Shown piece by piece: positions 22,483 to 32,100 of a stretch of 36,896 nt of DNA. Source of the stretch: JBOHUC01 sp050733935 (lineage in GTDB: Bacteria > Eisenbacteria > RBG-16-71-46 > DASYSL01); contig JBOHUC010000042.1 of NCBI GenBank assembly GCA_050733935.1, forward strand, positions 1-36,896. Direction: 5' to 3'. The translations under genes and the position numbers were made by a program. The first letter of the stretch is position 1. Every line of letters begins with the position of its first letter. The notes under the pieces are model-generated. The model did no database searches. It was not told where the DNA came from and worked only from the letters and a program-made list of their open reading frames with translations.

Positions 22483-23229
22483 TTACGACATGAGCGCGCG
22501 CCAGGCCTCGAGCGAGGGGACGCGCACGTAGGGGTTCGACCGTCGCTCGTCGGCAAGCGTCGAGGTCGGGGTCGGCCCGTAGTCGTGGCCCGGAAGGAGA
22601 ACGGTCGTCTCCGGAAGCTTCGCAAGCCTTTGCGTGAGCGTGCGGTACATCTCGTCCGGATCGGATCCGGGCAGGTCCACGCGGCCGCAACCCTGGACGA
22701 ACAGCGTGTCGCCCGAGACGAGCGCGGGCGACTCGGGATGCCCGGGAGTGCCGGCGGGTGCGGTGGGATCGGTCACGAGGAAGCACTGACTCCCCGGCGT
22801 GTGCCCCGGCGTGTGCACGAGCTCGATCCGGACGGAGCCGAGCTCGATCGCATCCCCGCCACGGTGCGCGCTCACCTCGCGCTCCGGAAGGCCGGTGACG
22901 ACACGCAGGCCGTGGAGCTCGTCTGCGTGTGCGTGCACGGGCGTCGCGGGCCTGAGCTCGAGGACGCGCGTGAGTCCTTCCACCTGAAGGCCCCAGAGAT
23001 CGCCGCCGACGTGATCCGGGTGATAGTGCGTGGCGAGAACGCCGGCGAGAGCGTAACCCTCCCGCTCGACGCGCGCGATCAATCCGTCCACGTCCCACGC
23101 CGGATCGACGAGCACGGCTCTCCGTGTCGCGTCATCGGCGATGCGATAGACGAAGTTGATCATCTGCGCGGCGGCCGGATCGCCGGTCGCGAAATCGCGC
23201 CCCGCGAGCCATTGGTCGATGCGAAGCAT
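22483..23229 (-). CDS. Metallo-beta-lactamase-fold hydrolase (glyoxalase II-like)
   Basis: The 248-residue protein has the full set of MBL metal ligands: THYHPDH at 67-73, His143 in TPGHTPGS, Asp174 in SGDTLF and His215 in LLPGHDYG. The segment GCGRVDLPGSD is typical of the hydroxyacylglutathione-hydrolase and persulfide-dioxygenase branch. It should hydrolyse a thioester or related small molecule in the cytoplasm; substrate is not determined. The chosen start is ATG 23229 (MLRIDQW). An in-frame ATG at 23256 would add nine residues (MGQTYYLFV and preceding) and overlap the start codon of the divergent gene. No good Shine-Dalgarno precedes ATG 23229; TACTAT lies 9 nt upstream, so a nearly leaderless mRNA is possible. 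Confidence 0.88.
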   Translation of the reverse strand: MLRIDQWLAGRDFATGDPAAAQMINFVYRIADDATRRAVLVDPAWDVDGLIARVEREGYALAGVLATHYHPDHVGGDLWGLQVEGLTRVLELRPATPVHAHADELHGLRVVTGLPEREVSAHRGGDAIELGSVRIELVHTPGHTPGSQCFLVTDPTAPAGTPGHPESPALVSGDTLFVQGCGRVDLPGSDPDEMYRTLTQRLAKLPETTVLLPGHDYGPTPTSTLADERRSNPYVRVPSLEAWRALMS

Positions 23230-23254
23230 GACAAAAAGATAGTAGGTTTGGCCC

Positions 23255-23953
23255 ATGCCGGCCATTCGCATCCGGGACCGCGATCGCGGGACGTGGGATC
23301 TCCTTGGGGATCCGCCGGGTTCGCGCATTCTCGTGGTGCTCGCGGGTGCGGGCTTCGCTCCCGCGCGCCTGCGCACGGAGGCCTCGCGCGCGGCCGCGGT
23401 CGTGGCCGCCGATGCAGGCGCCGATCTCTGCCTCGCGGCCGGCCTCGAGCCTTCGCTCGTCGCGGGCGACCTCGATTCCATTTCGCAGGAGGCGCGCGAG
23501 CGTCTGGGGGCGGCGCGGCTCTTCCCGTCGAGCGATCCCGACTCGAACGATCTCGAGAAGGCCCTCGCGCTCGTGAGCGCGCGCTTTGGTCCCGAGGCCG
23601 AGATCGCGCTCGCGGCCGGCGGGGGAGTCGACGGCGGGCGGATGGACCACACGCTCGCAAACCTGGGCCCGCTCGTGCGCGAGCCCCACGCGCGCATCTC
23701 GATGGTGGACGGCGAAGGTCGCACGTTCGCGTTGCGAAGCGGTTCTGCGACGCTCGAAGGACTCGAAGGGCGTCAGGTTTCCGTGCTCCCATGGACGCTC
23801 CACGGTGTCGAGGTGAGCGAGCGCGGCGTCCTGTATCCGCTCGATCACGCGACGCTGTTCCTGGGCGGGCGAGGCGTGAGTAACCGCATCGCGGACTCCG
23901 CGGCCACGATCGAGGTCCACGACGGAGTCGCGCTCGTCTGGGTCGAAGCGTGA
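23255..23953 (+). CDS. Thiamine pyrophosphokinase
   Basis: The 232-residue protein has the TPK signature: VVAADAGAD (about 49-57), GDLDS (71-75), DSNDLEKAL (96-104) and GGRMDHTLAN (127-136). These bind ATP, magnesium and thiamine. The enzyme transfers pyrophosphate from ATP to thiamine and makes TPP in the cytoplasm; its presence indicates salvage of imported thiamine. The C-terminal part is the smaller beta domain (RTFALRSG, GRQVSVLPW, GRGVSNRI). ATG 23255 is preceded by AGTAGG at 8-nt spacing. It overlaps the following CPBP gene by GTGA. The gene lies 1.9 kb from the receptor with a TPP riboswitch, which supports a thiamine uptake and activation route. Confidence 0.92.
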   Translation: MPAIRIRDRDRGTWDLLGDPPGSRILVVLAGAGFAPARLRTEASRAAAVVAADAGADLCLAAGLEPSLVAGDLDSISQEARERLGAARLFPSSDPDSNDLEKALALVSARFGPEAEIALAAGGGVDGGRMDHTLANLGPLVREPHARISMVDGEGRTFALRSGSATLEGLEGRQVSVLPWTLHGVEVSERGVLYPLDHATLFLGGRGVSNRIADSAATIEVHDGVALVWVEA

Positions 23954-24789
23954 ACCCGCCGCTCGACTGGAGCGAACTCGTCCGGACGCCCGCTGCGATC
24001 GCGCTCACGCTCGCGGTCGCGGTCCTCTATCCGCTCCTCGGATACCGGCGCTTCCTTCAGATCGAGCGCCTGCCGCTCCCGCTTCCGACCCAAATCAAGC
24101 TCCGCCTCTACCTGAACGTCGTCGTGTCGCAGTGGACGCTCGTCCTTGCGACCTGGCTCGTGCTCCGCGGAGCGGGCCGCGACCTGGGCGACGTCGGGCT
24201 CGCGGTTCCGGCCCTCGGCCACGCTGCGCTCGTTTCGCTCGCGCTCCTGGCCGGGTTTGCGCTCCTCTCGCGCACGACGCTCGCCCAGCTCGCGCGCACG
24301 CCGGTCGCAGAGCTGCCCGAGCACGTGCGGCGCGCGGGCCGGATCCTTCCGGGCACGCCGGTCGAGCAGATGGCGTTCGTGGCGGTCGCGATCACGGCCG
24401 GCGTGTGCGAGGAGATTCTCTATCGCGGGTGGCTGCCGCATGCGCTCGCGGGCTGGACGGGTTCGCTGCCGTCCGGCTTCGCGCTCGCCGCGTGCGCGTT
24501 CGGAATCGGCCACGCGTACCAGGGGCGAAACGGCGTGATCCTGACCTTCGTGCTGGCGCTCTTTCTCGGCTTCGTCGCGTGGTGGACGAAGAGCCTCGTG
24601 CCGGGCCAGCTCCTCCACGTCGCGATCGATCTCGTGAACGGGATCGCAGTCGGTGCGGCGCTCCGGCGGAATCTCGTGGCACCGGAGCCGCCGGTCGCCG
24701 CGGACGACGCGGCGGCCGCAAACGACGCGCCCGCACGTGATTCGGGCCCGGCCAGTGACGTTGACCCCTCCCCATCCCCGCCCGCATAA
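23950..24789 (+). CDS. CPBP-family intramembrane metalloprotease
   Basis: The 279-residue protein starts at GTG 23950, whose GTGA overlaps the TPK stop. It has several membrane segments (about 12-30, 52-72, 88-106, 138-153, 172-188, 194-210). CPBP (CAAX protease/bacteriocin-processing) motifs are present in order: EEILYRGW with Glu154/155 and Arg159, FGIGHAYQG with His188, and a third motif LLHVAIDLVNG with His223. These coordinate the metal in the membrane. The tail is hydrophilic and Ala/Pro-rich. In the family, functions include prenyl-protein processing, bacteriocin-related processing and transporter partnership. Coupling to TPK hints at a membrane role tied to thiamine metabolism, but no energy-coupling transporter is visible. 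Confidence 0.9.
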   Translation: MNPPLDWSELVRTPAAIALTLAVAVLYPLLGYRRFLQIERLPLPLPTQIKLRLYLNVVVSQWTLVLATWLVLRGAGRDLGDVGLAVPALGHAALVSLALLAGFALLSRTTLAQLARTPVAELPEHVRRAGRILPGTPVEQMAFVAVAITAGVCEEILYRGWLPHALAGWTGSLPSGFALAACAFGIGHAYQGRNGVILTFVLALFLGFVAWWTKSLVPGQLLHVAIDLVNGIAVGAALRRNLVAPEPPVAADDAAAANDAPARDSGPASDVDPSPSPPA

Positions 24790-24827
24790 TCCGGCAAAGG
24801 CCTTCGCCGCAAGGAGTCCGCGCACCC

Positions 24828-25949
24828 ATGTCCGAATCCTCCGCGACCGGTCCGGCCGGCGCCGTTCTCGACGGCCCGCGCCCGATCACCGACTACGAAG
24901 AGCTCACCGACGCCGAGCTGGATCGAAGGATCGGCGAAGCGAAGGCGCGTCTTGGAGCGCGCGTCACGATCCTCGGTCATCACTATCAGCGCGACGAGGT
25001 CGTGCGGTACGCGGACTTCCTGGGAGATTCCTATCGGCTGTCGCAGCGCGGCTCGGAGTCGGTCGCGGACTTCATCGTGTTCTGCGGCGTTCACTTCATG
25101 GCCGAAAGCGCGGACATTCTCGCGAAGCCGGATCAGCGCGTGATCCTGCCGGATCTCGGGGCTGGCTGCTCGATGGCCGACATGGCCGAGATCGACAGCG
25201 TCGAGGAAGCGTGGGAGGAGCTCGTCCGCGCCTACGGCGATACGATCGTTCCGATCACCTACATGAATTCGACGGCCGCCATCAAAGCGTTCGTCGGCCG
25301 GAACGGCGGGCTCGTGTGCACGTCCTCCAATGCGCGTGCCGCGTTCGAGTGGGCGTACCGGAAGAAGCCGCGCATCCTGTTCCTGCCCGACGAGCATCTC
25401 GGACGCAACACGGGCGCCGATCTCGGAATCGCGCTCGACCGGATGGGGCTCTGGGATCCGCGCGTGGATCCGCGCGCGGCGCTCGCCGCGCTGCCCCAGG
25501 ATCCGCCCCTCGTCCTGTGGCGGGGGCACTGCTCGGTCCACCAGCGGTTCACGCCCGAGCAGGTTGCGTTCCTCCGGAAGGAGATTCCGGGCATCAAGAT
25601 CATCGTCCACCCGGAGTGCAAGCACGAGACCTGCAGGGTCGCGGACTTCGTGGGCTCGACCGACTTCATCATCCGGACGATCACCGCAGCCTCTCCCGGA
25701 ACGAAGTGGGCGGTCGGCACCGAGATCCACCTGGTGAACCGGCTCGCCCAGCAGATGCCGGACAAGCTCGTGATCTCCCTCCAGCGGAACGTGTGCGCGT
25801 GCGCGACCATGTACCGCATCGATCCCGTACACCTGTGCTGGGCGCTCGAGAACCTGGTGCAGGGGCACGTCGTGAACGAGATCCGGGTCGACGACGAGAC
25901 GATCCGGTGGGCGCGTGTGGCGCTCGAGCGCATGCTCGAAGTGAAGTAG
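24828..25949 (+). CDS. nadA: Quinolinate synthase
   Basis: The 373-residue protein carries NadA motifs: LGHHYQRDEVVRYADFLGDS at 49-68 (active-site His-His-Tyr), FCGVHFMAESADIL, PDLGAGCSMAD with Cys114, HPECKHETC with Cys264, and NVCACATM with Cys323/325. The three conserved cysteines hold the 4Fe-4S cluster on which iminoaspartate and dihydroxyacetone phosphate condense to quinolinate, the second step of de novo NAD synthesis. The length fits the longer NadA type. ATG 24828 is preceded by AAGGAG at 11 nt, a somewhat long spacing. It follows the CPBP gene after 38 bp on the same strand. No nadB or nadC is in the window. Confidence 0.96.
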   Translation: MSESSATGPAGAVLDGPRPITDYEELTDAELDRRIGEAKARLGARVTILGHHYQRDEVVRYADFLGDSYRLSQRGSESVADFIVFCGVHFMAESADILAKPDQRVILPDLGAGCSMADMAEIDSVEEAWEELVRAYGDTIVPITYMNSTAAIKAFVGRNGGLVCTSSNARAAFEWAYRKKPRILFLPDEHLGRNTGADLGIALDRMGLWDPRVDPRAALAALPQDPPLVLWRGHCSVHQRFTPEQVAFLRKEIPGIKIIVHPECKHETCRVADFVGSTDFIIRTITAASPGTKWAVGTEIHLVNRLAQQMPDKLVISLQRNVCACATMYRIDPVHLCWALENLVQGHVVNEIRVDDETIRWARVALERMLEVK

Positions 25950-25993
25950 CCCCCCCAAACCCGTTCCGCAGCCCGGACTTCGTCCCGTCCCGA

Positions 25994-26028
25994 TTTAGGG
26001 CTTGCCCCGCGTTCGGGCTATCCCTAAG
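25994..26028 (+). promoter_or_regulatory. Structured hairpin between nadA and the giant secreted protein gene
   Basis: TTTAGGG pairs with CCCTAAG (7 bp, one G-U), then a symmetric 3x3 internal loop, then GCCC pairs with GGGC around a 7-nt loop. It lies 45 bp after the nadA stop and 122 bp before the next start. The weak T content downstream argues against a standard terminator; a structured leader of the large gene is an alternative. Confidence 0.45.
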
Positions 26029-26150
26029 CTATTTCCCACTTTCATCCCCCCATTAATACCCCCCCAGGCACGGCTCGATGTCGTCACCTCCCGGACGACT
26101 GTTGCCGCGCTTCCAATGGATGTTGCAGGTCACGCCCACGGGAGAAATCC

Positions 26151-29100
26151 ATGCTCCGGATGGCTGCTGTTTCGGTGCGCCGCCTGGCTGCAACCGGTAC
26201 ACGGCGGTTTGCACTTCGGTCCCTTGTCGTACTCGCGAGCTTGATCGGGTTTTCGGCGAGCGACGCCCTTCCTGCGTTCGCGGTGAACGAGATCGTTCCC
26301 GAGAACCTTCTCCCCGGCAATCCGCAGAGTGAATGGGACATCTCGGGCGCAGGCGACGGGAGCATCCAGGGATTCGCGACCGACATCAGCGTGAACCGCG
26401 GGGGGACGATCGAGTTCAAGATCGACACGCCGGCCACGAGCTACCAGATCGACATCTACCGGATGGGCTGGTACGGCGGACTCGGCGCGCGCAAGGTCGC
26501 GACCATTCTTCCGTCGGCGGCGCTGCCGCAGAGCCAGCCCGCTCCGCTTTACGACGCGGTGACCGGGCTCACCGACTGCGGCAACTGGGCCGTGTCCGCG
26601 TCGTGGACCGTTCCCGCGAACGCGGTCTCGGGTGTGTACATCGCGCGACCGAAACGGACGGACGTGGGCGGCGACGCCGCGAGCCACATCATCTTCGTCG
26701 TGCGCGACGACGCGAGCACGTCCGACCTCCTCATGTCGATCTCGGAGTCCACGTACCAGGCGTACAACTCTTACGGCGGCAACAGTCTGTACGGCGGCTC
26801 GGTCGCGGGCTATCCGGCCGGACACGCGACCAAGGTGAGCTACAACCGCCCGTTCATCACTCGCAGCGGTCCCTCCGAGGACTGGTTCTTCAACGCGGAC
26901 TACCCGATGGTCCGCTGGCTCGAGCGGAACGGCTACGACGTCTCCTACTTCACGAACCTGGACACCGGTCGGAACGGCGGGCTCCTCCTGAACCACAAGG
27001 CGTTCATCTCGGTCGGCCATGACGAGTACTGGTCGGCGGAGATGCGCACGTCGGTCGAGAACGCGCGCGCGGCCGGCAAACATCTCGCGTGGTTCAGCGG
27101 GAACGAAGTCTACTGGAAGGTGCGCTGGGAGCCTTCGACGGACGGCTCTCTGACGCCGAACCGGACCATGGTCTGCTACAAGGAGGGGACGCTCGGCGAG
27201 CTCGCGTGCGGCGGGAAGTGTGACCCCTCGCCGACGTGGACCGGGCTCTGGCGCGACGGCTGCGCGTTCAGTCCGCCTTCGGACGGGTGCCTTCCGGAAA
27301 ACGCGCTCACGAGCCAGATCTCCTGGGACGGCTCGACGAGCTCGATCCAGGTGCCCGAGACCTACAGCGACCTCCGCTTCTGGCGAAACACCTCGGTCGC
27401 GAATCTCCTGCCCGCGCAGACAGCGACGCTGACGGGCGGCACGCTCGGTTACGAATGGGATTTCGAGCAGTTCCCGGCTTCTTATCCTCCAGGCCGGATC
27501 AAGATGTCGGACACGTTCTTCAACTCGAAGCGCCATCACCTTTCGCTCTACCGCCACGCGAGCGGCGCGCTCGTGTTCGGCGCCGGCACCGTGCAGTGGT
27601 CGTGGGGCCTCGACGGCACGCACGACCGCGGCGGCTCGGTCGAAGACCCGGCCGTCCAGCAGGCGACGGTCAACCTGTTCGCCGAGATGGGCGCGCAGCC
27701 GGCCACGATCCAGGCCGGTCTCGTCCAGCAGACGGCGAGCGGCGACCTGACCGCACCCGTCTCCGCAATCGGATTTCCGCTGGACGGAGGCAATGTCCCG
27801 GCCGGCACGACGATCTCGATCTCCGGCACCGCCAACGAGGCGGGCGGAGTCGTCGGGGGCGTCGAAGTGTCGGTGAACAACGGCGCGACCTGGGCGCTCG
27901 CGACCGGCGGCGCGAACTGGAGCTACTCCTGGACTCCGCTCACGCCGGGCCCGGTCACGATCCGCGCGCGCGCGGTGGACGACTGGGGGAACCTCGAGGC
28001 GCCGGGCTCTTCGATCGCGGTCACCGTCGATCCGGCCCCGCCGGCCGTGTGTCCGTGCACCCTCTGGCCCACGACCGTCGCAGTCGGAGGGGACGCGGGC
28101 GACGGCAACTCCGTCGAGGTCGGCGTCAAGTTCCGCTCGGACGTGGACGGATTCATCACCGGCATCCGCTACTACAAGCATGCGGCAGCGGCCGGCACGC
28201 ACGTCGGCAAGCTCTGGACGACGGGCGGCGCGTTACTCGAGAGCGCGACGTTCACCGGCGAGAGCGCGAGCGGCTGGCAGGAGGTTGCGTTCGGAGCCCC
28301 GGTTGCGATCACCGCGGGGACCACTTACATCGCTTCGGTCTTCCTGCCGAACGGCCACTACGCGTTCAGCGGGAGTTACTTCGCGACGAGCGGTCACGAC
28401 AACGCGCCGCTCCACGCGCTCGCCGAGGGTGTGGACGGGCCGAACGGCGTGTTCCTGTACGCCCCGCTCGGCGGGTTCCCCACGACCACATTTCAGAGCA
28501 GCAACTACTGGGTGGACGTCCGCTTCGAGACGGAGACCGGCCCCGACGAGACGCCGCCATCCGTGACCGGAATCTCTCCGGGCAACAACGCCGTCGGCGT
28601 CGCCGTCGGCGCGAACGTGGTCGCCACGTTCAACGAGGTGCTCGACGCGCTCACGGTGGATGGAACGACGGTGGAGCTGCGCGATCCGCTGAACGCGCTC
28701 GTGCCGACGGCTCTCACGTGGAGCTCGGCGGCGAAGACGATCACGATCGATCCGGTCTCGCTGCTCGACTACTCGACGCAGTACACGGCACGCCTCAAGG
28801 GCGGAGTGGCCGATCCGCGCCTCAAGGATCTCGCCGGAAACGCGCTGGGCGCCGACTTCAACTGGTCGTTCACGACGGCCGCACCGCCGCCTCCGCCGCC
28901 CGATGAAGGGCCCGGCGGACCGATCCTCGTCGTGACGACGGCTGGCGATCCGTACGGGCGGTACTTCGCGGAGATCCTGCGGAACGAAGGCTTGAACGCG
29001 TTCACCGCGCGCGACATCTCGCTCGTCACGGGTGCGATGCTCGCCGACTACAAGGCGGTTGTGCTCGCGTCCATGCCGCTCTCCGCACCCCAGGTCACCA

Positions 29101-32100
29101 TGCTCACCGACTGGGTGGACGCCGGCGGACGCCTGGTCGCGATTCGTCCGGACGCGCAGCTCGCCTCCTTGTGCGGACTCACGGTCGCGGGCGGCACGCT
29201 TTCGGACGCGTATCTCAAGTTCGACACGACCCAGCCGCCCGGGCAGGGGCTCACGCCGGAGACGATCCAGTTCCACGGCGCCGCCGACCTGTACACGAAT
29301 TCGGGTGCGACGCTGGTCGCGACGCTCTATTCGAACCCGACGACCGTGACCGCGAACCCCGCGGTCGTGCGGCGTTCGTTCGGCGTGAATGGCGGGCACG
29401 TGGCCACGTTCACGTACGATCTCGCGCGCTCGGTCGTGTGGACGCGGCAGGGCAATCCGGCCTGGGCCGGACAGGAGCGGGACGGCACCGGGCCGGGACG
29501 CTCGGACGACATGTTCTTCGGCGCGGCCAGCTTCGACCCGCAGCCCGACTGGATCAATCTCGACAAGGTCGCGATCCCGCAGGCCGACGAGCAGCAACGG
29601 CTGCTCGCGAACCTGATCCAGGACGGGATGATCGACGTGCTGCCGTTGCCGCGCTACTGGTACTTCCCGAGCATGCACAAGGCGGTCATCATCATGACCG
29701 GCGACAACCACGCGTCGTCCGGCATGCAGCCGCGCTTCGATCAATACCTTGCGCAGAGCCCGCCGGGATGCTCCGTCGACGACTGGGAGTGCGTGCGCGC
29801 GAGCGGTTACCTCTACATCGGCGGTCCGTTCAACGACGCGCAGGCGCTCGCGTACCACAATCAGGGCTTCGAGGTCGGAATCCACTTCGACACGGGATGC
29901 GCGAACTTCACGCCTGCGTCGCTGCAAGCGACATACTCGGGATCGCTCACGAACTTTGCCGCGACGTATCCGAGCGTGCCGCCCCCGTCCAGCAACCGAA
30001 ACCACTGCGTCGTCTGGAGCGACTGGGTCACGACCGCGGAGACCGAGGCCGCGAACGGCATCCGACTCGACGTCAATTACTACTACTGGCCACCCGCCTG
30101 GGGCGTTGGCTCGCGTCCCGGCATGTTCACGGGCTCGGGCATGCCGATGCGTTTCGCGCGCCTCGACGGCTCGATGGTGGACTGCTATCAGGCCGCGACC
30201 CAGATGACCGACGAATCCAGTCAGGCGTATCCCTCGACCTGCGATGCGCTGCTCGACAAGGCGCTCGGTCCCGAGGAGTACTACGGGGCGTTCACCGCGA
30301 ACATGCACTTCGATCACGCCCCGGGGAACGGGTCCGACCAGATCGTCGGCTCCGCACTCTCGCGCGGCGTGCCGGTCGTCTCCGGCCGGCAGATGTTGAC
30401 CTGGCTCGACGGCCGGAACGGCTCGTCGTTCCAGTCGCTCGCCTGGGACGGCACCGCGCTCAGCTTTGCGATCGCCGTCGGCGCGGGCGCGCGAAATCTC
30501 CAGGCGATGCTGCCGCGGAATGCGGGCGGGGCGCAGCTCCTCTCGCTGACGCGGAACGCGGCCCCGGTCGTGTTCGCGCTCATGACGCTCAAGGGGCGCG
30601 AGTACGCGGTGTTCCCGGCCGATGCCGGGAACTGGGTCGCGACCTTCGCACCTGACCTCGTGGCACCGGTGATCTCGAACGTGGTCGCGACGCCGGCGGC
30701 GCTCGGGACCTCCGCGACGATCACGTGGGACACGGACGAGGCTTCGGATTCGCGCGTCGACTACGGCACGAGCCCCGGGACTCTCGATCAAAACGTCTCG
30801 AGTGCCGCGAACGTTACGGGCCACTCGCTCCTTCTGAGCGGCCTCTCTACCGGCACGACGTACTACTACCGCGTGACGTCGGCGGACGAATCGGACAACT
30901 CGACGACCGAGCCCAACCCGCCGGCGGCACCGCTCTCGTTCGCGACGCCGACCCCGCCCTGCCTGCTCGACGATCTGACGGCCGATTTCGCGGCCGGAAC
31001 GGTGGATGCGGGCGCCGCGGTTCGCACGCTCGACGACGGCGAAGTGACGCTTGCGGGCGCGATCAGCGAGGAGTTCAACGGCACGACGCTGCCCGCGGAC
31101 TGGGGTTCGTTCCCATGGGGCGGCGGCAGCTCGGCCGTGGTCAGCGGGGGCGTGGTCACGGTGGACGGAACGAACGTCCATCCCAACGGCGGCGGGTTCG
31201 GACCGGGCAGCGTGCTTGAGTTCCGCGCCACGTTCGGCAACGGGTCGTTCCAGCACGGCGGCTTCGGCGCGGGCAACAACGCCCCGCCGAACGAGATCTA
31301 CAACACGACGCCGTTCGTCATCTTCACCACGTCGACCACGAGCACGAACCTGTTCGCGCGCACGCTCTCGGGCGGCGACCTCGCGACCGATCTGGGCCCG
31401 ACACTGCTCAACTCGTCGCACCTGTACCGGATCGAGTGGAACGCGGGTTCGGTCCAGTACTTCGTCGACAACGCTCTGGTCGCGACCCACGCGGTCTCGG
31501 TCCCGGGACCGATGCGACCCGCGATCAGCGACATCGCTTCAGGCGGGGCCGTGCTGGTCGTGGACCGGCTGCAGGTCACCCCGTACGCGCCGGCGGGCAC
31601 GTTCCTCTCGCGCATCGCGGACGGCGGCGGCTCGGTCGAGTGGGGCACGATGAGCTGGACCGCGCAGACGCCCGCAGGCACGAGCCTCGCGCTGTCCGTG
31701 CGGGCCGGAGAGACGGCGACGCCCGACGGCTCATGGACTTCGTTCGTGCCGGTTCCGGCGTCGGGCACGAACCTCGCGCTCAATTCCCGGTATCTGCAGT
31801 ACCGAGCCGAGCTCGCGACCTCGAACACGCTCGTGACTCCGGTGCTCGAGGAGGTGGCGATCTCGTGCGGAGCGGCGGGGCCGGACGTGACGCCACCCGT
31901 GATCACGAACGTGGTCGCGACACCAGACCCGGGCGGAACGAGCGCGACCGTGACGTGGGACACGAACGAGCCCGCGAACTCACGCGTGGACTACGGCACG
32001 AGCCCGGGGCTGCTCGATCAGTCCGCGAGCCTCGGCGCGCTCGTCGTCGGACACTCCGTGCCGCTTACCGGGCTGGCCCAGGGTACGACCTACTACTACC

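Noticed and set aside
25950..26150. nadA-motif (NAD-sensing) riboswitch
   Set aside because: The structured element lies downstream of nadA rather than in its leader, and I do not recognise the conserved sequence of that riboswitch.
28233..31490. Long minus-strand open frame inside the giant gene (1085 codons)
   Set aside because: Arg/Val-rich antisense shadow of the giant protein with no motif or start context.
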